Assembly (NCBI RefSeq): GCF_009730915.1 | Contig: NC_052490.1 | Span: 31,372,625-31,436,624, forward strand | Direction of reading: 5' to 3' | From: Dioscorea cayenensis subsp. rotundata | Taxonomy: Eukaryota > Streptophyta > Magnoliopsida > Dioscoreales > Dioscoreaceae | Length of the DNA: 64,000 bases | In this document: piece after piece, positions 34,593 through 48,826 of the stretch | Numbering within the stretch: the stretch's first letter is position 1 | How the letters are laid out: every line of letters begins with the position of its first letter | The notes under the pieces: generated by a model | Told to the model about the DNA's origin: nothing | Seen by the model: the letters and a program-made list of their open reading frames with translations, nothing else | The model's database searches: none | Made by a program: the position numbers and the translations under genes

Positions 34593-36039
34593 TTTTATAT
34601 GAACACTCTTAATTTGAATCAGTAGTATTGTTTGAATTCTATATGTATTTGTTTCTTTCTTATAAATTGGGTATATGATGGAGCTATTTTAACTACAATA
34701 TCTTCTGAGCATAAAAAGTGAATCATTTGTTTGTTTTTATTAACAAATCGCAAAGTACAAGTGGCCTGTTTATTAATCTCCAATTCCAAGGCCAGTGGTA
34801 GAACTATACCCAGTACTTCACCCACGCCCAATTTAACAACTGCTTTTGCTAGTTGTCTATTGCATAATCGATTGCTTATTGCGGAAGCTCGCTGTTGGAG
34901 TCAAGTGGATAAGAATATACAAATGCAAAGACTTCGTATGTATGTGTATATTAATAATATGGACAACCCACCAAACACAAGCAACCAAATGCTTGACAGT
35001 CCGAAAGCACTTCGTCTTTTACCTCTAGACGTCTTCAACAAAATAAAATTTCAAAAACAAGAACCTAACGCTAAACCATTAGTGCACACAGGATACATTG
35101 TACCAAAACCATTGAATGAGTCAACTGGCTCTGAAATAATAGATCGACATGTGACCATTCCTAACATGGGAATTTTACTCTAGTAGCATCAGTTAGAGTT
35201 TATAGGTTATATACCATGCATGAGTAATTGTTCACTTCACCTCACTAAATCAAAGATTCTTCTTGTGGTGTTTTGCTAACTGTGTTTGAGAGACCAGTCC
35301 CAGGTGACATTGGTGTATATGAAGCTACTCAGTGTAACACCAGAATACATGGCACCAGGCCGTCCTCGGCATTGACTGAGGCAAACATAACCCATTCACA
35401 TGTAGATAAAACATTGATATGTACACCTTACCTAATAGAAAACAGCTTGAGAATAATATGTGAGCAAAAAACTATGAATTGGCATAAACCCAACATTATC
35501 CTAAAAAGCATAATGAACAAGTCTGAGGGCAATGTTAGGCGAAAGACTATAGGCAAAACAATCATCAAGTAGGAAAATCAACATCCCTCCAAAGAATAAA
35601 ATACAAACTTAACAATTGAAGCATTGCTGAAAGTCTTCTAACTGACAGAATAAAAATAATACCAATAAGATACTTCAGCACAAAACAATAGATGTCCTAT
35701 CACACAGCCAGAAGGATAATGATAACCAGAAGGCTAATGATAACGCATAGGCATGGATGACTTCACCAACAACACACACGGTTTGTTCCAAGCAATATCA
35801 TATGGGTATTGTGGAAACATAGGAAATCATATGGCAAATTCATTCATTTGATCAAATTTCATTGTTTATAACATGTTTAAAGATGGCCACGAGATGAATC
35901 CAAGTGGCAAAATCATTCAGGTAGCATGCGATGATCTTTCTCATCATTTATGTCACACCCTTGCATTAGCAATAACTCATTGATCAGGTGGAGCTTTTGG
36001 AATTTCAATACCACCAATGCGTTGTAGTTTATAATAAAC
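34593..36039. other. Convergent 3' flanks of BBE-like gene 2 and the CCDC25 homologue
   Basis: Holds the 3' UTRs of both genes. A 150-codon plus-strand frame at 34731-35183 has no recognisable motif and is not called. No repeat ends are seen. Confidence 0.45.
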
Positions 36040-39000
36040 TCACATGAAATCATCTTCTAGTTCTTGCAAGGATTTATTGGCGGATGCAATTTGTTTGTTT
36101 GAAGTCATCTTGTCTGAAACCATAAGGCCCTTGTAACTCCGTATCTCTGCTTGCTTCTCCTTCTCAAGTCTTTCCAAATCCTCTCGTCGTTTCTGCAGGA
36201 TGCCAATTATTAAACACAGTATGTCTTAGACTTCAATCAAGATTTAACTGTGAGCCAAAGATAGAATTCAGTAGATAGAATAAAATATTTATTTGACCAA
36301 CAAGGGCGATCATTTGATATGCTGATATAAGAACTCGACCCAGGCAACACAACCTCTGTCGTTGACAGTTAAAACTCATAGATGCCTCTACACATTTCTC
36401 TAAGTAATTCAATTTTTTGTCTTTAAAGAGATAATTAGCTGCCTCTACCCACACAATAAGTGAGGAGACTTTCAGACTTACCTTGTCCCTTAGCTGAAGC
36501 TTCCGTTCAGCCTTCTCTGCAGCATTAACAGCTTCTCGCTCAGCTGATAAGGAAAATGAAGCAAAGTAAGCTTGGATAGCAAACGCATGCTTGAATATAC
36601 TAGGTTACAAATAATGATCACACTTCACTAAGTAAAGAAAAAGAACGACTACCAGATCAAGGCTTCTGTCATTGCTTCATGAGATCTTAAAAAAAATTCT
36701 TTGAATCTCAAAGGCATCTATCTATCTAAAAACACAAAATACAACTTCACGACCATAACTAATCCATTTAAATAATTTCATAGACTTGCAAGATAGGCCC
36801 AGGATATAATGTTGGTTTGTCAGCAAATTATGATTCACCAGCCTCATAAATTCCATATATTTACATGAACACAAAGTATGCAAGTTGTTTTACATATGCT
36901 CAATGCATGTAAATTGTTCTGTATATATACAATGCAGGTAACTTGTTTTGCCTCTGCAAAATTTCACACCATTATGCCTCATTGCCTAAATTAGCTTATA
37001 GTAACCTGTAAGCATGGTACCACATATTGTTTCCAAAAGGGAAGCCATATGATTTTCCCATGCTCAATAAAGAAGATGAGAATGAAATGCAAAGAAAATG
37101 AGAATCCACTAGTAAAGACAATCAGAAGGAAAAGAAATGAAGCGTTACTAGGCAGCCAACTTCCATGGCACAATAAGAAACTTCATATCAAACAGTCCCA
37201 AATACAGCATGGTCCTTCAACAGAATTAAAGTTAAAGTATATATCGAAAGAAAGAAAACCTAACAATGTATAAAAATGTACACAAACCACAGCATACACA
37301 CTGATTTGAATGTCCCATACATTAAGCAAGACCCACTTATGAGTTTGGTTACACATGTAGTTAATCTATGCCATTTATGTGCATCCTTATAACTGCTGCA
37401 GATTTTAAGCATGAGCAAATGACCTTAGGTACCTAAGTTGATGATATTGCAACCTTATGTCCTAGAATTGCCTCCACATGTAAGCGAAGAAACAAGGTAT
37501 GTTATATGATAAGCAGATAACCAATCAAATGTACAACTAACTGCTTATAGAATTGAACATACAGAATGGAGCTTGCTAAGGTTGACTGAGATCAATTAAT
37601 GTGGAAACAGAAAATGTGGGCAAATTTCTCATTATTATAAATAATTCACAATTTTACAAGAATTGTAAATAAATGATTTCAAGATAAATAAAGATAAGAA
37701 ATTGACAACACTATTAAAGGTATCAGGAATTGGCACACTAACCCTTCAGGTCAGGATGCCTTTCGACTTTGGTCTTGTTCAACCTGTTCACAATCTCATT
37801 TATTCGTTTCTCTACCCGCACTGTGCGGACCTGCAAATGAGTAATGGGAACAGTCACAAACTTCATGGTTTATATAGACTATAATCCAGACGATAGCAAA
37901 GATCAGTATCACAAGTCACAGAAAATAATCACAGTTCATAGATAATGAAGAAGGTACCATGCTTGTTGATTGGAAGCAAAAGGTTGCTTTTTCCATCAAC
38001 ATTAATAAGAAAAATTGCACTGAATAAAACACACAAGTGAAATTAAAGCTTCAAGTTCCAATCAAGCAGGTAAATTTTGGACTTAGTGAATAGAAATCTG
38101 CCATAAACTATAATGGGTCAGCTTAAATAGATGGCTTTCTACATCAAAAGTTGAGTAAAATTGTAAGCCTGTATTTAAGTTCATCAAGCTGCCAAGAAAC
38201 AGCATGAGCAATACTTTCTTAAGATATGCCCATGATTTAGGGAGGCAGACCTTGGTTGGAAATGCCAAGTAGTTGCATGCTTATGCATATGAATAAATAT
38301 ATTTGGGCCTATTGGGAAAGATCCCTCAAACTAAAAGTTGCCTTCCGTACAAAACCAAGCATTCATTCTTATAAGAAGCACTTGTTTAGCAAATAAGCAT
38401 AAAACTATTCAAAGTTCTTCTTATAGAACCTTCACAAGCCAGCAAGAATCAAGGTCAAGAAAAACCACAAGCAGTTGGACAACAAAAATTTCTATAAGCA
38501 GCTAAGGTGCTCAGAGGAAAGAGATGAAAATGAGAAAAGGCCTTCTACATGCTGCAATGGAATTCAATCCAATAAAAATCTCCAATTCATAAGTTTTTTA
38601 ATGATTTCAATCAGATATTATCTATGCAACCAGCAACCTTGAGATTAAATGACCACATAAACTTATCTGATATTAATCCTAATACCAAAAAACAGGTAGC
38701 TTTCCAGAACCTTACCATCTTCGAATTGTGAAAACCAACTTGTCCAACATCCATAGAAGGAGTCTTCTTCAGATTATACCAAGGAGTATAAACAACATCG
38801 ACGTTATTAACCTTATTACCTGCAAATCACAACACAAACCATCAAACCCCAGAACGACATCCCTCAACAAAGAAATGGAAAGAAAAAAAGCTCACCTTGA
38901 ATCGAATTGGCCTTGACGAGCTGAGCGCAATCCTCCAACAACCCCTCGCTGATGTCGTCGATGGTCTGACCTTTATTCAGCCTCAGATACACATGAGCCG

Positions 39001-39230
39001 ATGACATCTTGTCGACATGAAACCTAAATTAATTCCACCAGACGCCCATGATCTCTCTGCACAACGAAACCACAAAAGATATACAACAATCAAGAGAGAA
39101 AGGGGATAAGGGATCACCAGATATCCTCGGGGAAGCCATACTTGATGAGCTCCTCATTCTCGTGCTTGTCAAGGCCCATGAAGATGGTGTAGCCGCCGGA
39201 TTCAGGGCGCGACTTGAAGTAGAAGACCAT
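36040..39230 (-). CDS. CCDC25: CCDC25 homologue (NFACT-R/DUF814 domain plus coiled coil), 6 exons
   Basis: Exons on the minus strand: 39118-39230, 38896-39023, 38716-38819, 37743-37830, 36482-36543 and 36040-36192. All introns are GT-AG and the joins are exact, giving 215 aa (human CCDC25 is about 208). It starts [19 protein letters not shown]. The N-terminal 120 residues are the NFACT-R type domain ([54 protein letters not shown]). The rest is a charged coiled coil ending in [20 protein letters not shown]. In animals CCDC25 is a membrane-associated DNA-binding protein; NFACT-R domains in general occur in factors linked to ribosome quality control and RNA. The plant role is not established. 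The 5' leader near 39235-39420 is GC-rich. Confidence 0.95.
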
Positions 39231-39419
39231 GATTTCCCTTCTCCTAGGGCACAAGGCGAGAAGGGCGAATCGAATTAGGGAAGCGGAGAGCGAGGAAAGG
39301 AGGAGGAGAGATCGAGGGAGATGGGAATAGAAGGAAGGTCGTGTGGTGGACCGCGCAGTGGAAGAAGATGGATCCAGGCGAAAGAGCAGCGAAGGAGTCT
39401 CAAGGGACCCTGGACCCTG

Positions 39420-40495
39420 GTAGAGATAGACAGACACATAAGCCCAGTTTATTTTAATAAATAAAACAACATAAAATATATTTTTATAATTCATATATAA
39501 TAAAGCAATTAGCACAAAGAATAATTTAATTAGTGTTTTTGCGAGTAACCAAAAACGAAGATACATCATACATACCTAAAAAAAAAATTATTTTATTTTT
39601 TATTTTATTTTTTTTGAGTGAAAATAAATATGAGATTTTTAAATATCTCAAATTTAAGTATAACTTTAAATAATATATTTTTATATGAATTTAGACTTAT
39701 AAATTTTTTAATATTTGTGAAAATATATGAATTGGATGATTAATTTTTTAACCTATCTATATTTATTTTATTCTTTTAACTACTATTTGCCATATTTGAA
39801 AAAAAAAAAAAAATTATCTCTAGAATGCTGCAGGAGGGTGTAAAATGAGAATTTTTATATGAAGAAACAATAATTTAAAATATTATTTTAGTGGAAGTGT
39901 TGTTAATTCGGTTTTACATTAAAAAAAAAAATGTAAAGTTTAAACCACTGTGAAACAGTTACTTGCACAGACAAGGCACGATCTCCTCTGATGGTATGAT
40001 AGCAAGACAAGCTGGACTCGGTTTGGATAAGGATGACAGTAGTGCCTTAAATAATAAATACCTTGAAAATTAAAATTCCACATTATAAGATAAACTGATA
40101 TAAATTAATTAATAAAATAAAGCACTTTTTTTACTACATGACTCAGCCGCTAATCCAGAAATGTCAGACATCGTACTTATAAACCCAATTAATATAATCT
40201 CCGTCCTTCACATTAAAATATCTTCATTCTTAAATAAAGCAAAACACCCAACATGAATAACAGCTACAAATATAAGGACAGAAAGAAAAAAAAAAGGTTG
40301 GTTTTCTTATCCAAACCCATCAAGTGGGTTCATAAATTAATATATCAACTCACTTTACGCGACCAAACATTTAAGTAAATTTTAATCCACTACATTAATG
40401 ATAATTATTAATTATAAATAATAATAATAATAATAATAAATAAATAAATAAAAAGCTCCCGACAAGCGGACCGAGTGAACAATGAATCCAAGGAA
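39420..40495. other. Divergent promoter region between CCDC25 and LIKE-COV
   Basis: AT-rich, with AAT/AAAT repeats at 40418-40452. It separates two genes transcribed away from each other. No further gene is seen. Confidence 0.5.
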
Positions 40496-40497
40496 AG

Positions 40498-40540
40498 TGG
40501 GCTTGTTTCGGGCCAGGATAAGCCCATAAAAAGCCCATCA
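40498..40540 (+). promoter_or_regulatory. Cluster of GGCCC/AGCCCA (site II-like) promoter elements
   Basis: TGGGCTT, CGGGCC and two AAGCCCAT/AAGCCCATC copies occur within 45 bases, about 150-190 bases before the LIKE-COV ATG. TGGGCY elements are common in promoters of growth-related plant genes and are bound by TCP factors in known cases. The assignment to this gene is by position. Confidence 0.5.
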
Positions 40541-40688
40541 GTTCCAGGCTCCTTTTGTTTTCATTAACGTTCCAGAAGACATTGATCATTCGAAGGGGAA
40601 AGAGTTTCTCTTCTTCGCATCGCGTCATCATCATCAGCATCATCATTCATCGTTGTATTATTAAATAATCGAAGTGATTCCCTCGTCC

Positions 40689-41044
40689 ATGGGCGACGAG
40701 AGGTCGTTGGCTGCGATGGCGAGCAGAGACTCTAGGGATCGGGAACTCCTCATCCCCGTCGGCGGTGACCACGGCGATGACTCCGATTCCAAGGCCTCCC
40801 CTTCTAACGCCTCGGCTCATCACCTCCACCACTCCGGCCGCGAGGTTTGCTGCTCCCTTTTTGCGCTTCTTTTCATCTCTTTAATTTGATGCCCTTCGAT
40901 TTTGTTATCCTTCTAGGGTTAGTAGTCTCTTTGTTTGGTGTTTTTGGATCGAGTTGTAGATCTGCCAACGTGGATGATTACTTGCTGATTTTTGGGATGG
41001 AATCGAACCCTGGATTGTGGGCTGTCAACCACGATGAATCTTAT

Positions 41045-41087
<43 letters not shown>

Positions 41088-44000
41088 TTTGATTCTTATC
41101 AAGATGAGCTAATCTGTTATGGAGAATGAGAATATCATAAAGATCTAGTGTGCAATTATACACTATTTGCCATGGCTTGAGTTTCTATGGTTCCTCCCTG
41201 CGTATCATGGTGATATCTAGGGCACTTTAATGCCTAGGATATGCCATGACTTTGGTTTAGCCCTTGCTGGACTGTTGCCAAAGTTTATCTTGTGACTGGA
41301 TTACTAGCTGATTTTTTGTTATGGTCAAATATGGTCCTGTTTGAAATGAATAATGCAATTTGTACAAATTAGGCTTTCTAAATTAGTTATCATCCATCCA
41401 CAATCTTGAGGTGCAATCATGTTGTGTTTCAAAGAAATTAAAAATTGATCAGTGATATGATGCTTTTGGACCTTTTGCACTAAAAAATTTTTGGACTATA
41501 TGTCCTTTTTTACTGCCACCCTGTTCTTGTTTACATATGGCTATTCTGAATGTGTTTCTGTAACACTAATTCAAGCTATGCCCATATGGGATCAGCTTCA
41601 ATGTGAGGTTTTAGGTGTCTAGCTCTGGTTATTGTTGCCCAAATTGTCAGCATCAGGTTCTATCATAATGAGAAGATTCCTTTTTTTTTTATATAAGCTA
41701 GATATCTGGTGGTAGTTCTTTATTATGAGTCCCTGTGTAGTGACATTGACAGTTGCATTTCTTGTAGTCTTTTTATTTATAAGCTTGTTGTGTGTTAGTC
41801 AATATGGAAAACATGCATGTATGAGACATCCCTCGGATGTTTGTTGTTCTTATTTCAGAAACTATATTATGAGATTTAATTTAAATTTGTGATACCGAGT
41901 AATTTACCAATGATGCCTTAGGTTACATGACTTTTGTAATTTTACCTTTGAAAAGTTTGTCGTATTATTTTAACGCAGCTTCTGTTTACTTTACAGGCAT
42001 TTTATAAAGTTGTTCATAGCTGGGCTTCCAAGAAGTTCATGACTGGAGTGTGGGCCTCTACTCTTTATTCTTTGCGCATTAACTTTGTCTTATCATAAAC
42101 TTCAATGCAAAATTTGTTGCTCTTTATTTTGCTTGTGTCTACTCAGAGTAAACTGTTCATATTTCAGCAAAAATGAAAAGCTTGGATTATTAGAATTGCA
42201 AACCAGTGAAGCAAAAACATTCACTGAGTATAAAAACAGTTTTGTTAATATTATATGTGTCAACCCTATGGATTCCATTGTGTATAACTATATGCAGCAG
42301 TTTAACGATTATAATTCTGTGTGATGTCCATTCTCATTATTCACCTTTTGGCATTTTGCAGTGTGATCTTGTTCCCTATAGCGATCACCTTCTACATCAC
42401 ATGGTGGTTTATTCATTTTGTGGATGGGTTCTTTTCTCCCATCTATGTTCAACTTGGAATTAACATATTTGGTATGTAAATGTTTTATAGTTGTACACTT
42501 TTTTGTTGTTTTCACATGTATTTGCAAAAATCCTCTATAAAAATAAAATTTTTCTTATGAGCAACCTAATACTTTTTAGCATTGAGCTCTATTTTAGACT
42601 TTTGAATTTTGTATCTGTTGTATCATGTTATGATTTTTCGATTTATTTGTACTTTTGAATTCTAGCTATGGAACTCTTGAATCATGCATTTCTTACTTGA
42701 AATCTGGAAGGACACCATTGAGACTTTTTCCTTGTTTTGCTTACCCGTTTTACTTTGTTTTACATGACTGTGGCTCTTTGGCAACTCCTACTTGTGGTCG
42801 TTACGTGACTTTTTATGTTTGGCTGTAGCTAAGTTGGGTTAGTTCAGATTCCTTTTGATGGGGATTCTCTAATCTCTCCGCTCTATTTTACTCCAATCCT
42901 TGGGCTGTCATAGTTTCCAAAGATCTAATGACCAAGAATATTTGGAAGTTATGTAGGCTGAAGTAATTTATAATAGTTTAGACCAGGAATGGTTGGCCGC
43001 ATTTAGCAGCAGATGGTGCATGGTCCAAGAGGTTCAACAAGATGCTCAGGAGCTGTACACATCAGAAATAGTTTAATGATTCTTGAAATTGGGCAACTGC
43101 CACTACTAAATAGCTGATTAGATGAGCATATGTAGAATGTCAGTATAATATATGTTGCTGTGTGCATGGGTAAATAATTAGCTGTAAGCTCATAAGCTAG
43201 CTGTTTAAGCTATTCATTTGACAGTGGAATTGCACAGAAAACTTTTGCAGCAGTATGGGGTTTTCTTAGCTGCAATTTCTGCTTGAGTTATTGTTATGCA
43301 ATCCCTTTTTTTGGTTAATTGGGGGCTACCATTTTGAATTCAGTTAACCTCAAGGTCTAATTTTAGCCTATTTGCACCAGTCTTGCATATAAATTACTGG
43401 CTACACAGAGGGAGCCTTTTGCTGAATGTTTAATGCTGGCCTTCTTTTTTTAATTAACGAGGCAGAATCAGACTGAAGAGAAATTTATGCAAGATATTTA
43501 AATCAAAGAAATTGTTGCTTGATCTTTTGCTACTCGGTTTTTAATTCTTGTTAGCACATTTTATTACTGAATGAGAAAAACTCCTATAAATGTTTGCCAA
43601 AAAGAATTTCTTCTTAACTAAATAATTTTTTTGCTAGGACTTGGATTTGTAACTTCCATTTTGTTCATCTTTTTGGTTGGTGTATTCATGTCATCGTGGC
43701 TGGGGGCATCTGTCCTCGGTATTGGAGAATGGTTTATCAAGCGAATGCCTTTTGCTCGCCACATCTACAATGCATCCAAGCAAATTAGTGCAGCCATATC
43801 GCCTGGTACATTTCCTTTGCATTCAATTTTAGTTTTGGTGTGTGCTTTACTTCATACTACTAAAAGTTCTATTTTCACAGATCAGAACACACAAGCCTTC
43901 AAGGAAGTAGCCATTATAAGGCACCCACGTATCGGTGAATATGCATTAGGATTTATCACTTCGGCCGTTGTTCTTCAGGTTTGAATTGACACAATGACCT

Positions 44001-44549
44001 GTAGTTTGTCATGTATTAATTAATTATCATCTGTTGCTGCATTGTAACACACACAACCAACTCCTGTTCATAATTTCATCATTCTAGCCCAAGTTATCAT
44101 CATGCTTCCAAATATGTTCAAACATGCTGGTCTGAGTTTATACCCAGTTTCTCTCATTCTTGTCTCATACTGCTTTTTATAACAGAGTTATTCTGGTGAA
44201 GAGGAACTCTGTTGTGTTTATGTACCAACAAATCATCTCTATGTTGGGGATATATTTCTCATCAATTCCAAAGATGTCATTAGACCCAATTTATCTGTCC
44301 GAGAAGGAATTGGTAAGTCACCATCTATTTTCAGTTGATTGCACAGGGATCAAACCAACCCTATTCAGTCCTGAGCATGTGATATTAATTTAGACTAGTG
44401 ACTCTGCAAAGTTCATGCCAATAACATCATAAAATCCACATTTTGCTACAGAGATTGTTGTTTCTGTTGGCATGGCGATGCCCCAGATCCTCACAACGTT
44501 GGATTCTCATGCAATCCACATGGATAGACCCGGAAGTAGCAGAAGCTGA
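40689..44549 (+). CDS. LCV: LIKE-COV (DUF502) membrane protein, 7 exons, 269 aa
   Basis: Exons: 40689-40844, 41997-42049, 42362-42471, 43638-43805, 43881-43978, 44186-44312 and 44452-44549, all GT-AG and in frame. It starts MGDERSLAAMASRDSRDREL with a low-complexity Ser/His tail, then GREAFYKVVHSWASKKFMTG. Two membrane spans follow: about 70-92 (ILFPIAITFYITWWFIHFV) and about 108-130 (FVTSILFIFLVGVFMSSWLG). The conserved soluble part has MPFARHIYNASKQISAAISP, DQNTQAFKEVAIIRHPRIGE and CVYVPTNHLYVGDIF. The DUF502/COV family acts in vascular patterning in Arabidopsis and locates to the Golgi/trans-Golgi region. Intron 1 carries a TA microsatellite. Acceptor and donor choice for exon 2 was fixed by keeping frame (GVV). 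Confidence 0.95.
41048..41083. repeat. TA microsatellite in LIKE-COV intron 1
   Basis: About 36 bases of TA. Confidence 0.95.
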
Positions 44550-47500
44550 GGCACATAAAAGTTATGTTGATTTTTAACACTCTTATTTTTTTTGCTATTA
44601 CTGAAGGTGGCCTTGTTCATCCATCATGTTTTCAGCTTTTTGTAGTTTGGATGTTGCATTGGTCTGCTAGATTCTGATCTCTTTTTTCTCAGGCAATTTG
44701 GCTGCAGTGCTTTGTAAAAAAAAAAATGTAGTGTTTTTGCGTATACAGGTCACTATGTATAGGTGTGATTGTGGTTTTTCACACTTTTTATCATTAAACA
44801 CACCATATATGCAGACTTATTTAACTCCGCCCATTTTACGAAGACGGTGGATGGGCATGTTAGATGTCAGACCAGAGTTCTGCACCAATCCTTAAAGTTG
44901 TTTTATTATCAGTAGGATTTGAATCCTTTTTTGGTTTTGAACTAGTTATGTTGTATTCTTGACATAACTCGTCTTTTGTTTCTTAAACGAGTGAAATATC
45001 TCTGCTCTCTTTTGCACCTTCGATGCTATATTTGTTTGACACCACATTGGACATATTGCTTGGTGATCTATATATATAAATATAAATTAATATTGTCAAT
45101 GAGATTCATCTGGTACCACCATGTAAAAGCACAACCAGAATTTTCAGCTTCTTTTAGGGGGAATAAAAGAAAAGATGATCCTGGTGAGGGTTTTGAAATT
45201 CCAAAATCTTGAGAAAGTGAGATTTTTACTTACTAAAATGAGCGGTTTACCCATTTTAAAAAATAATAATAAATAGATATACACAAAATAGAGCAAGTAG
45301 AGACAAAACCTGTGCATATATGAATGTTGAGATCACATGCACACAACTCATATTTTTAAAAAAATATGCTCTTGTGCGATCCAAACTCTCATTGCTTCCT
45401 CGAACTTTCCAAACTCTCACTGCTTCCTGGAACTGGAAAGGCACACCACAATACCACAATTTAGTTACTCTCTTTTTAACTAATAATAATTTTTATAAAA
45501 TGCATTCCATGTATTGATGATTGAGGTTAAATTATAAAGGGTGCATTTTTTAATAACTAGATTTGAATTCCCATGAGTAAACATAAATTCAGGAGATTAA
45601 ATTAAAAATCCATACATATATTTGAAATAGATGTATAATCTAACTTGAAATTTTAGACCATTTCAATGAATAATTATGATTATTTTAAAAAAAATATTAT
45701 TACACTTACATATTTGTTTGCATTAATTATGAATTTAGTAATAAAAAAGTTTTATTGCTTTCATTAATTTTGCATCAATTATAGTAATTGAAAAATATTT
45801 ATTTTGTGACAAATATATGCCTATAGGAGTTATCAAATCATGATTTTTTTTTTTTTAGTCAATTTGCAAGTCATAATTGTAAACGGCCATTTATCTTGGA
45901 TTATATCTAAGCAAATTAGAAAAAATTAAAAATATCAAAATATAAAATATTAAAGGATGAAAAAATAGTAAAACTCCAGAAACTAGATTTATTTCTTAAA
46001 TATGATCATTGATTTTAATTTTTTTTTTTAATGAGCTGTAAAAGAAATTAAATTGTGATATCTATTATTGTGTAATTCAATTTTCTTTACATTTTCATTT
46101 CTATTCTATTTTTTATTTTTATTTTTTGAATAGTTTTTCTGCTAGATATAGTTTCATTTGCATTTACATTTATTTATTCTCTTAAAAACACTATGCATTA
46201 TGTTATAATTTCATTAATTAAAATATTTTATTTCAAATTATGTCTATATGTAATATTGCCTAACAACCATCAAAATTGTAAAGAAAAAAAAAATCCAAAA
46301 CCAAAACGAAGTAAGAGAATTTGCCTAGTAATTATAAAGCATCATGTCTGACATATGGGAAATTTCATCTTTTTCATCTCATAAGAGTTTAATCATTTGC
46401 GATGTTCATCAACTGATTAAGCAGGTAAAAGGTGTACATACATGTTAAGAACTTTACTGCAAAGATTGTTGTTTCATTTGAAACCTGCACAGAAATTTCA
46501 TGATTAAGGACTCTGAAGGAATTGAGCTTAAGTAATTAGGCATTCTTATTCTGCAATGCAATATGAGCAAATACACGCACAGAACAATATCATACTGATG
46601 AATAAACTGTTGTTATGTTCAAGCACTTGTAGAACCATAAGTTATAAAACACTACAATATTCAAATCAACTTTTCATGGGATGTTTATTGAGAAAGATTG
46701 GTTATATGAGTGAAAAGCTCAGTAGGTTCAAGTAGGCACAAGATTTTATGCCATTTGATAGTACAATTACATCAAACGAATTATGAAAAATTTTGGCATA
46801 AACTGCTGCACCTCTACGGCTAATCCAAATGCTATCAAAACTAACACAGACTCTAAAACTATGGTAATCTCACTATATTTATCCAAATTCAAGGTGCTTG
46901 TAGTCACACAGTTGGCTACAGGATTATAACAAGGAGAAACCCATTCTATTAAACTGATCACACACAAAGCCTTGCCAATTGGACTCTTCATTTATCTATT
47001 CTCCTTTAATTGCTCTCTCTTTTTCTCGATATATAGGTCAAAATAATTTTTTTCTAAAAAGAAAAATCTAACACAAAAATAAAAATACTACGAACAACCT
47101 CTTCATCTATTGACATCCGGTCCTCCATTTAGAGGTATTCATTTTTTTACCGAGAAGACGGATTCAAACCTTAACTCACTCATAGTGAAAGTACATGTGT
47201 GTTAATTTTACACCTATAACCAACGTCCAAATGGTCTATTGGTAATCGAAAAACAAAAAAAAACTACACCTATACATACTCCTTGATATGGTTTGCCCAG
47301 TTTGTCAAATATATATATAATAAAATAATAATAATAATAATAAGGATGCCATAACATTTATTACAAAGGCTAAACTAATGTCATACAATCTTGTAACAGA
47401 CTAACATTAAGAAAATTCATAGTGATGGGATGGATTAAGATTTGAGAGGCCAATGTGTTGCATATTACATAAGGTGAAACCGTGAAAATGCATTTTTTTT

Positions 47501-47900
47501 TTTTGGTTTCAAGAATTATACCTTCATATTCATTTGTCGTTAAACAAGTAAAAACCCAAAAACATGCCCAATTTGGTTCTTGACCTAACAAGAATAGTGC
47601 TTCAATAATCCCTAAACTAGAGTCTAAAGAGAAAGAAAGGAAAAAAAAAATTCTTTTGTCTTGAAAGAACTAAAAAAAACACAAAGTTCAAAGGACCAGT
47701 GTAAATAAATAATGAATGCATTCTGCAACCAGGAACTGTGCATCCATTACATCAAGGATTGCAAGTATTCAATAAATGAGATCAATCATACATAAACCCT
47801 AATCAAAGATGATTCAATTTCCAAAAATCAAAAATGCAAGAAGAAATCATACCAGCGGTGCATATCAGAAGAAGAACTGATGAATTCGTGCAGGAAGTGA
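44550..47900. other. LIKE-COV 3' flank and AT-rich spacer
   Basis: The 3' UTR of LIKE-COV probably extends some 300-500 bases. After that the DNA is AT-rich, with only short frames, an AAT repeat at 47322-47342 and long A/T runs. No family is recognised. Confidence 0.45.
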
Positions 47901-47905
47901 GAGGA

Positions 47906-48289
47906 TTATCGACATTCAAAGTCATCTAGATCGCCCTTGGGCTTAGGATCGTCTTCAACATCGTCACTCCCAACACCATCTTCTTCTCGAAGCCCCTTTG
48001 CCTTCTTCTCCTCTTCTTCAACAACACCATCGTCTCCAACCATAACTAAAACCCTAGAAGATGCTGTCTGGAGGTCTGATTCATCGTCAGTCCTTTGGGC
48101 GTCATTATCATCGCTCTCATCGTCGTCGGAGGCGATGGTGAGGCGAGATTTGAGGGAATCCGCGGCACGAGCGAAGGCCTCTCTGATCGCATCCGGGGGA
48201 AGAGCGCAGTCCTCGAGGCCGGCGTCCTCCAGCCTTGGTGGCCGGATCGCCAGCATCTCGCCGAGCCTCTCCTCCGTTGTTGTTTCCAT
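47906..48289 (-). CDS. Small acidic protein of unknown function, about 127 aa
   Basis: Single-exon minus-strand frame. METTTEERLGEM at 48289 is taken as the start because the protein then opens directly into the best-looking conserved block. An upstream in-frame ATG at 48352 would add 21 residues. The N-terminal part reads IRPPRLEDAGLEDCALPPDA, then REAFARAADSLKSRL, a probable helix. The rest is strongly acidic and low-complexity (DDDESDDNDAQRTDDESD, VVEEEEKKAKG) and ends DDFECR. I recall plant proteins of unknown function with a similar PPRLEDAGLEDCALP block, but cannot name the family. No membrane span or signal peptide. Exon GC is clearly above the flanks, which supports coding. Confidence 0.7.
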   Translation of the reverse strand: METTTEERLGEMLAIRPPRLEDAGLEDCALPPDAIREAFARAADSLKSRLTIASDDDESDDNDAQRTDDESDLQTASSRVLVMVGDDGVVEEEEKKAKGLREEDGVGSDDVEDDPKPKGDLDDFECR

Positions 48290-48826
48290 CGTCAAAGACG
48301 CAACTTTCAGCTCTCCTACTTTGAGAAGCACCGCCAATCGCAATCCGAACATCTTGGCCGTTGAATGCGCCTCGTGATTGACACTGCTTTAAATGATTGA
48401 TTGCTGGCTGGACTTTACCGGAATAGCAGATGTTATACCAAAAGCCATTATGTAATTTTAAACTTTTGATCCTTTGGTCATGTAATTGCAGTTGGTGGCA
48501 TGATGATTTGGTCATTGTCATTGTGTATGAAAAAAATCATAATGAATAATGTAAATTATGTAAAATAGAGATCAAATTGAATATTTTACCTATTATTTAT
48601 TATAAAATAACATTATTTTATTGAGAAATCAAAATCAACACCTCAAAAGCCATAAAAACTTATTAAAACTTTGATAAGTAATATATTCAACCCGATCAAA
48701 TAAAATAATTTTTTTTTTAAGTGCTTAATAGTGTTCTGCATTAATGTGGAAAACTCTAAAAATTACCTGCTTGCACCATCTCACGTACAAGATCCATCAG
48801 CTATTTTGTTGTTCCTTGATAAGGTT

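Noticed and set aside
34731-35183. 150-codon frame downstream of BBE-like gene 2
   Set aside because: No motif, no homologue I recognise, odd start, and it lies between convergent 3' ends.
46767-46991. 74-codon minus-strand frame
   Set aside because: Hydrophobic but without any family feature or promoter context.
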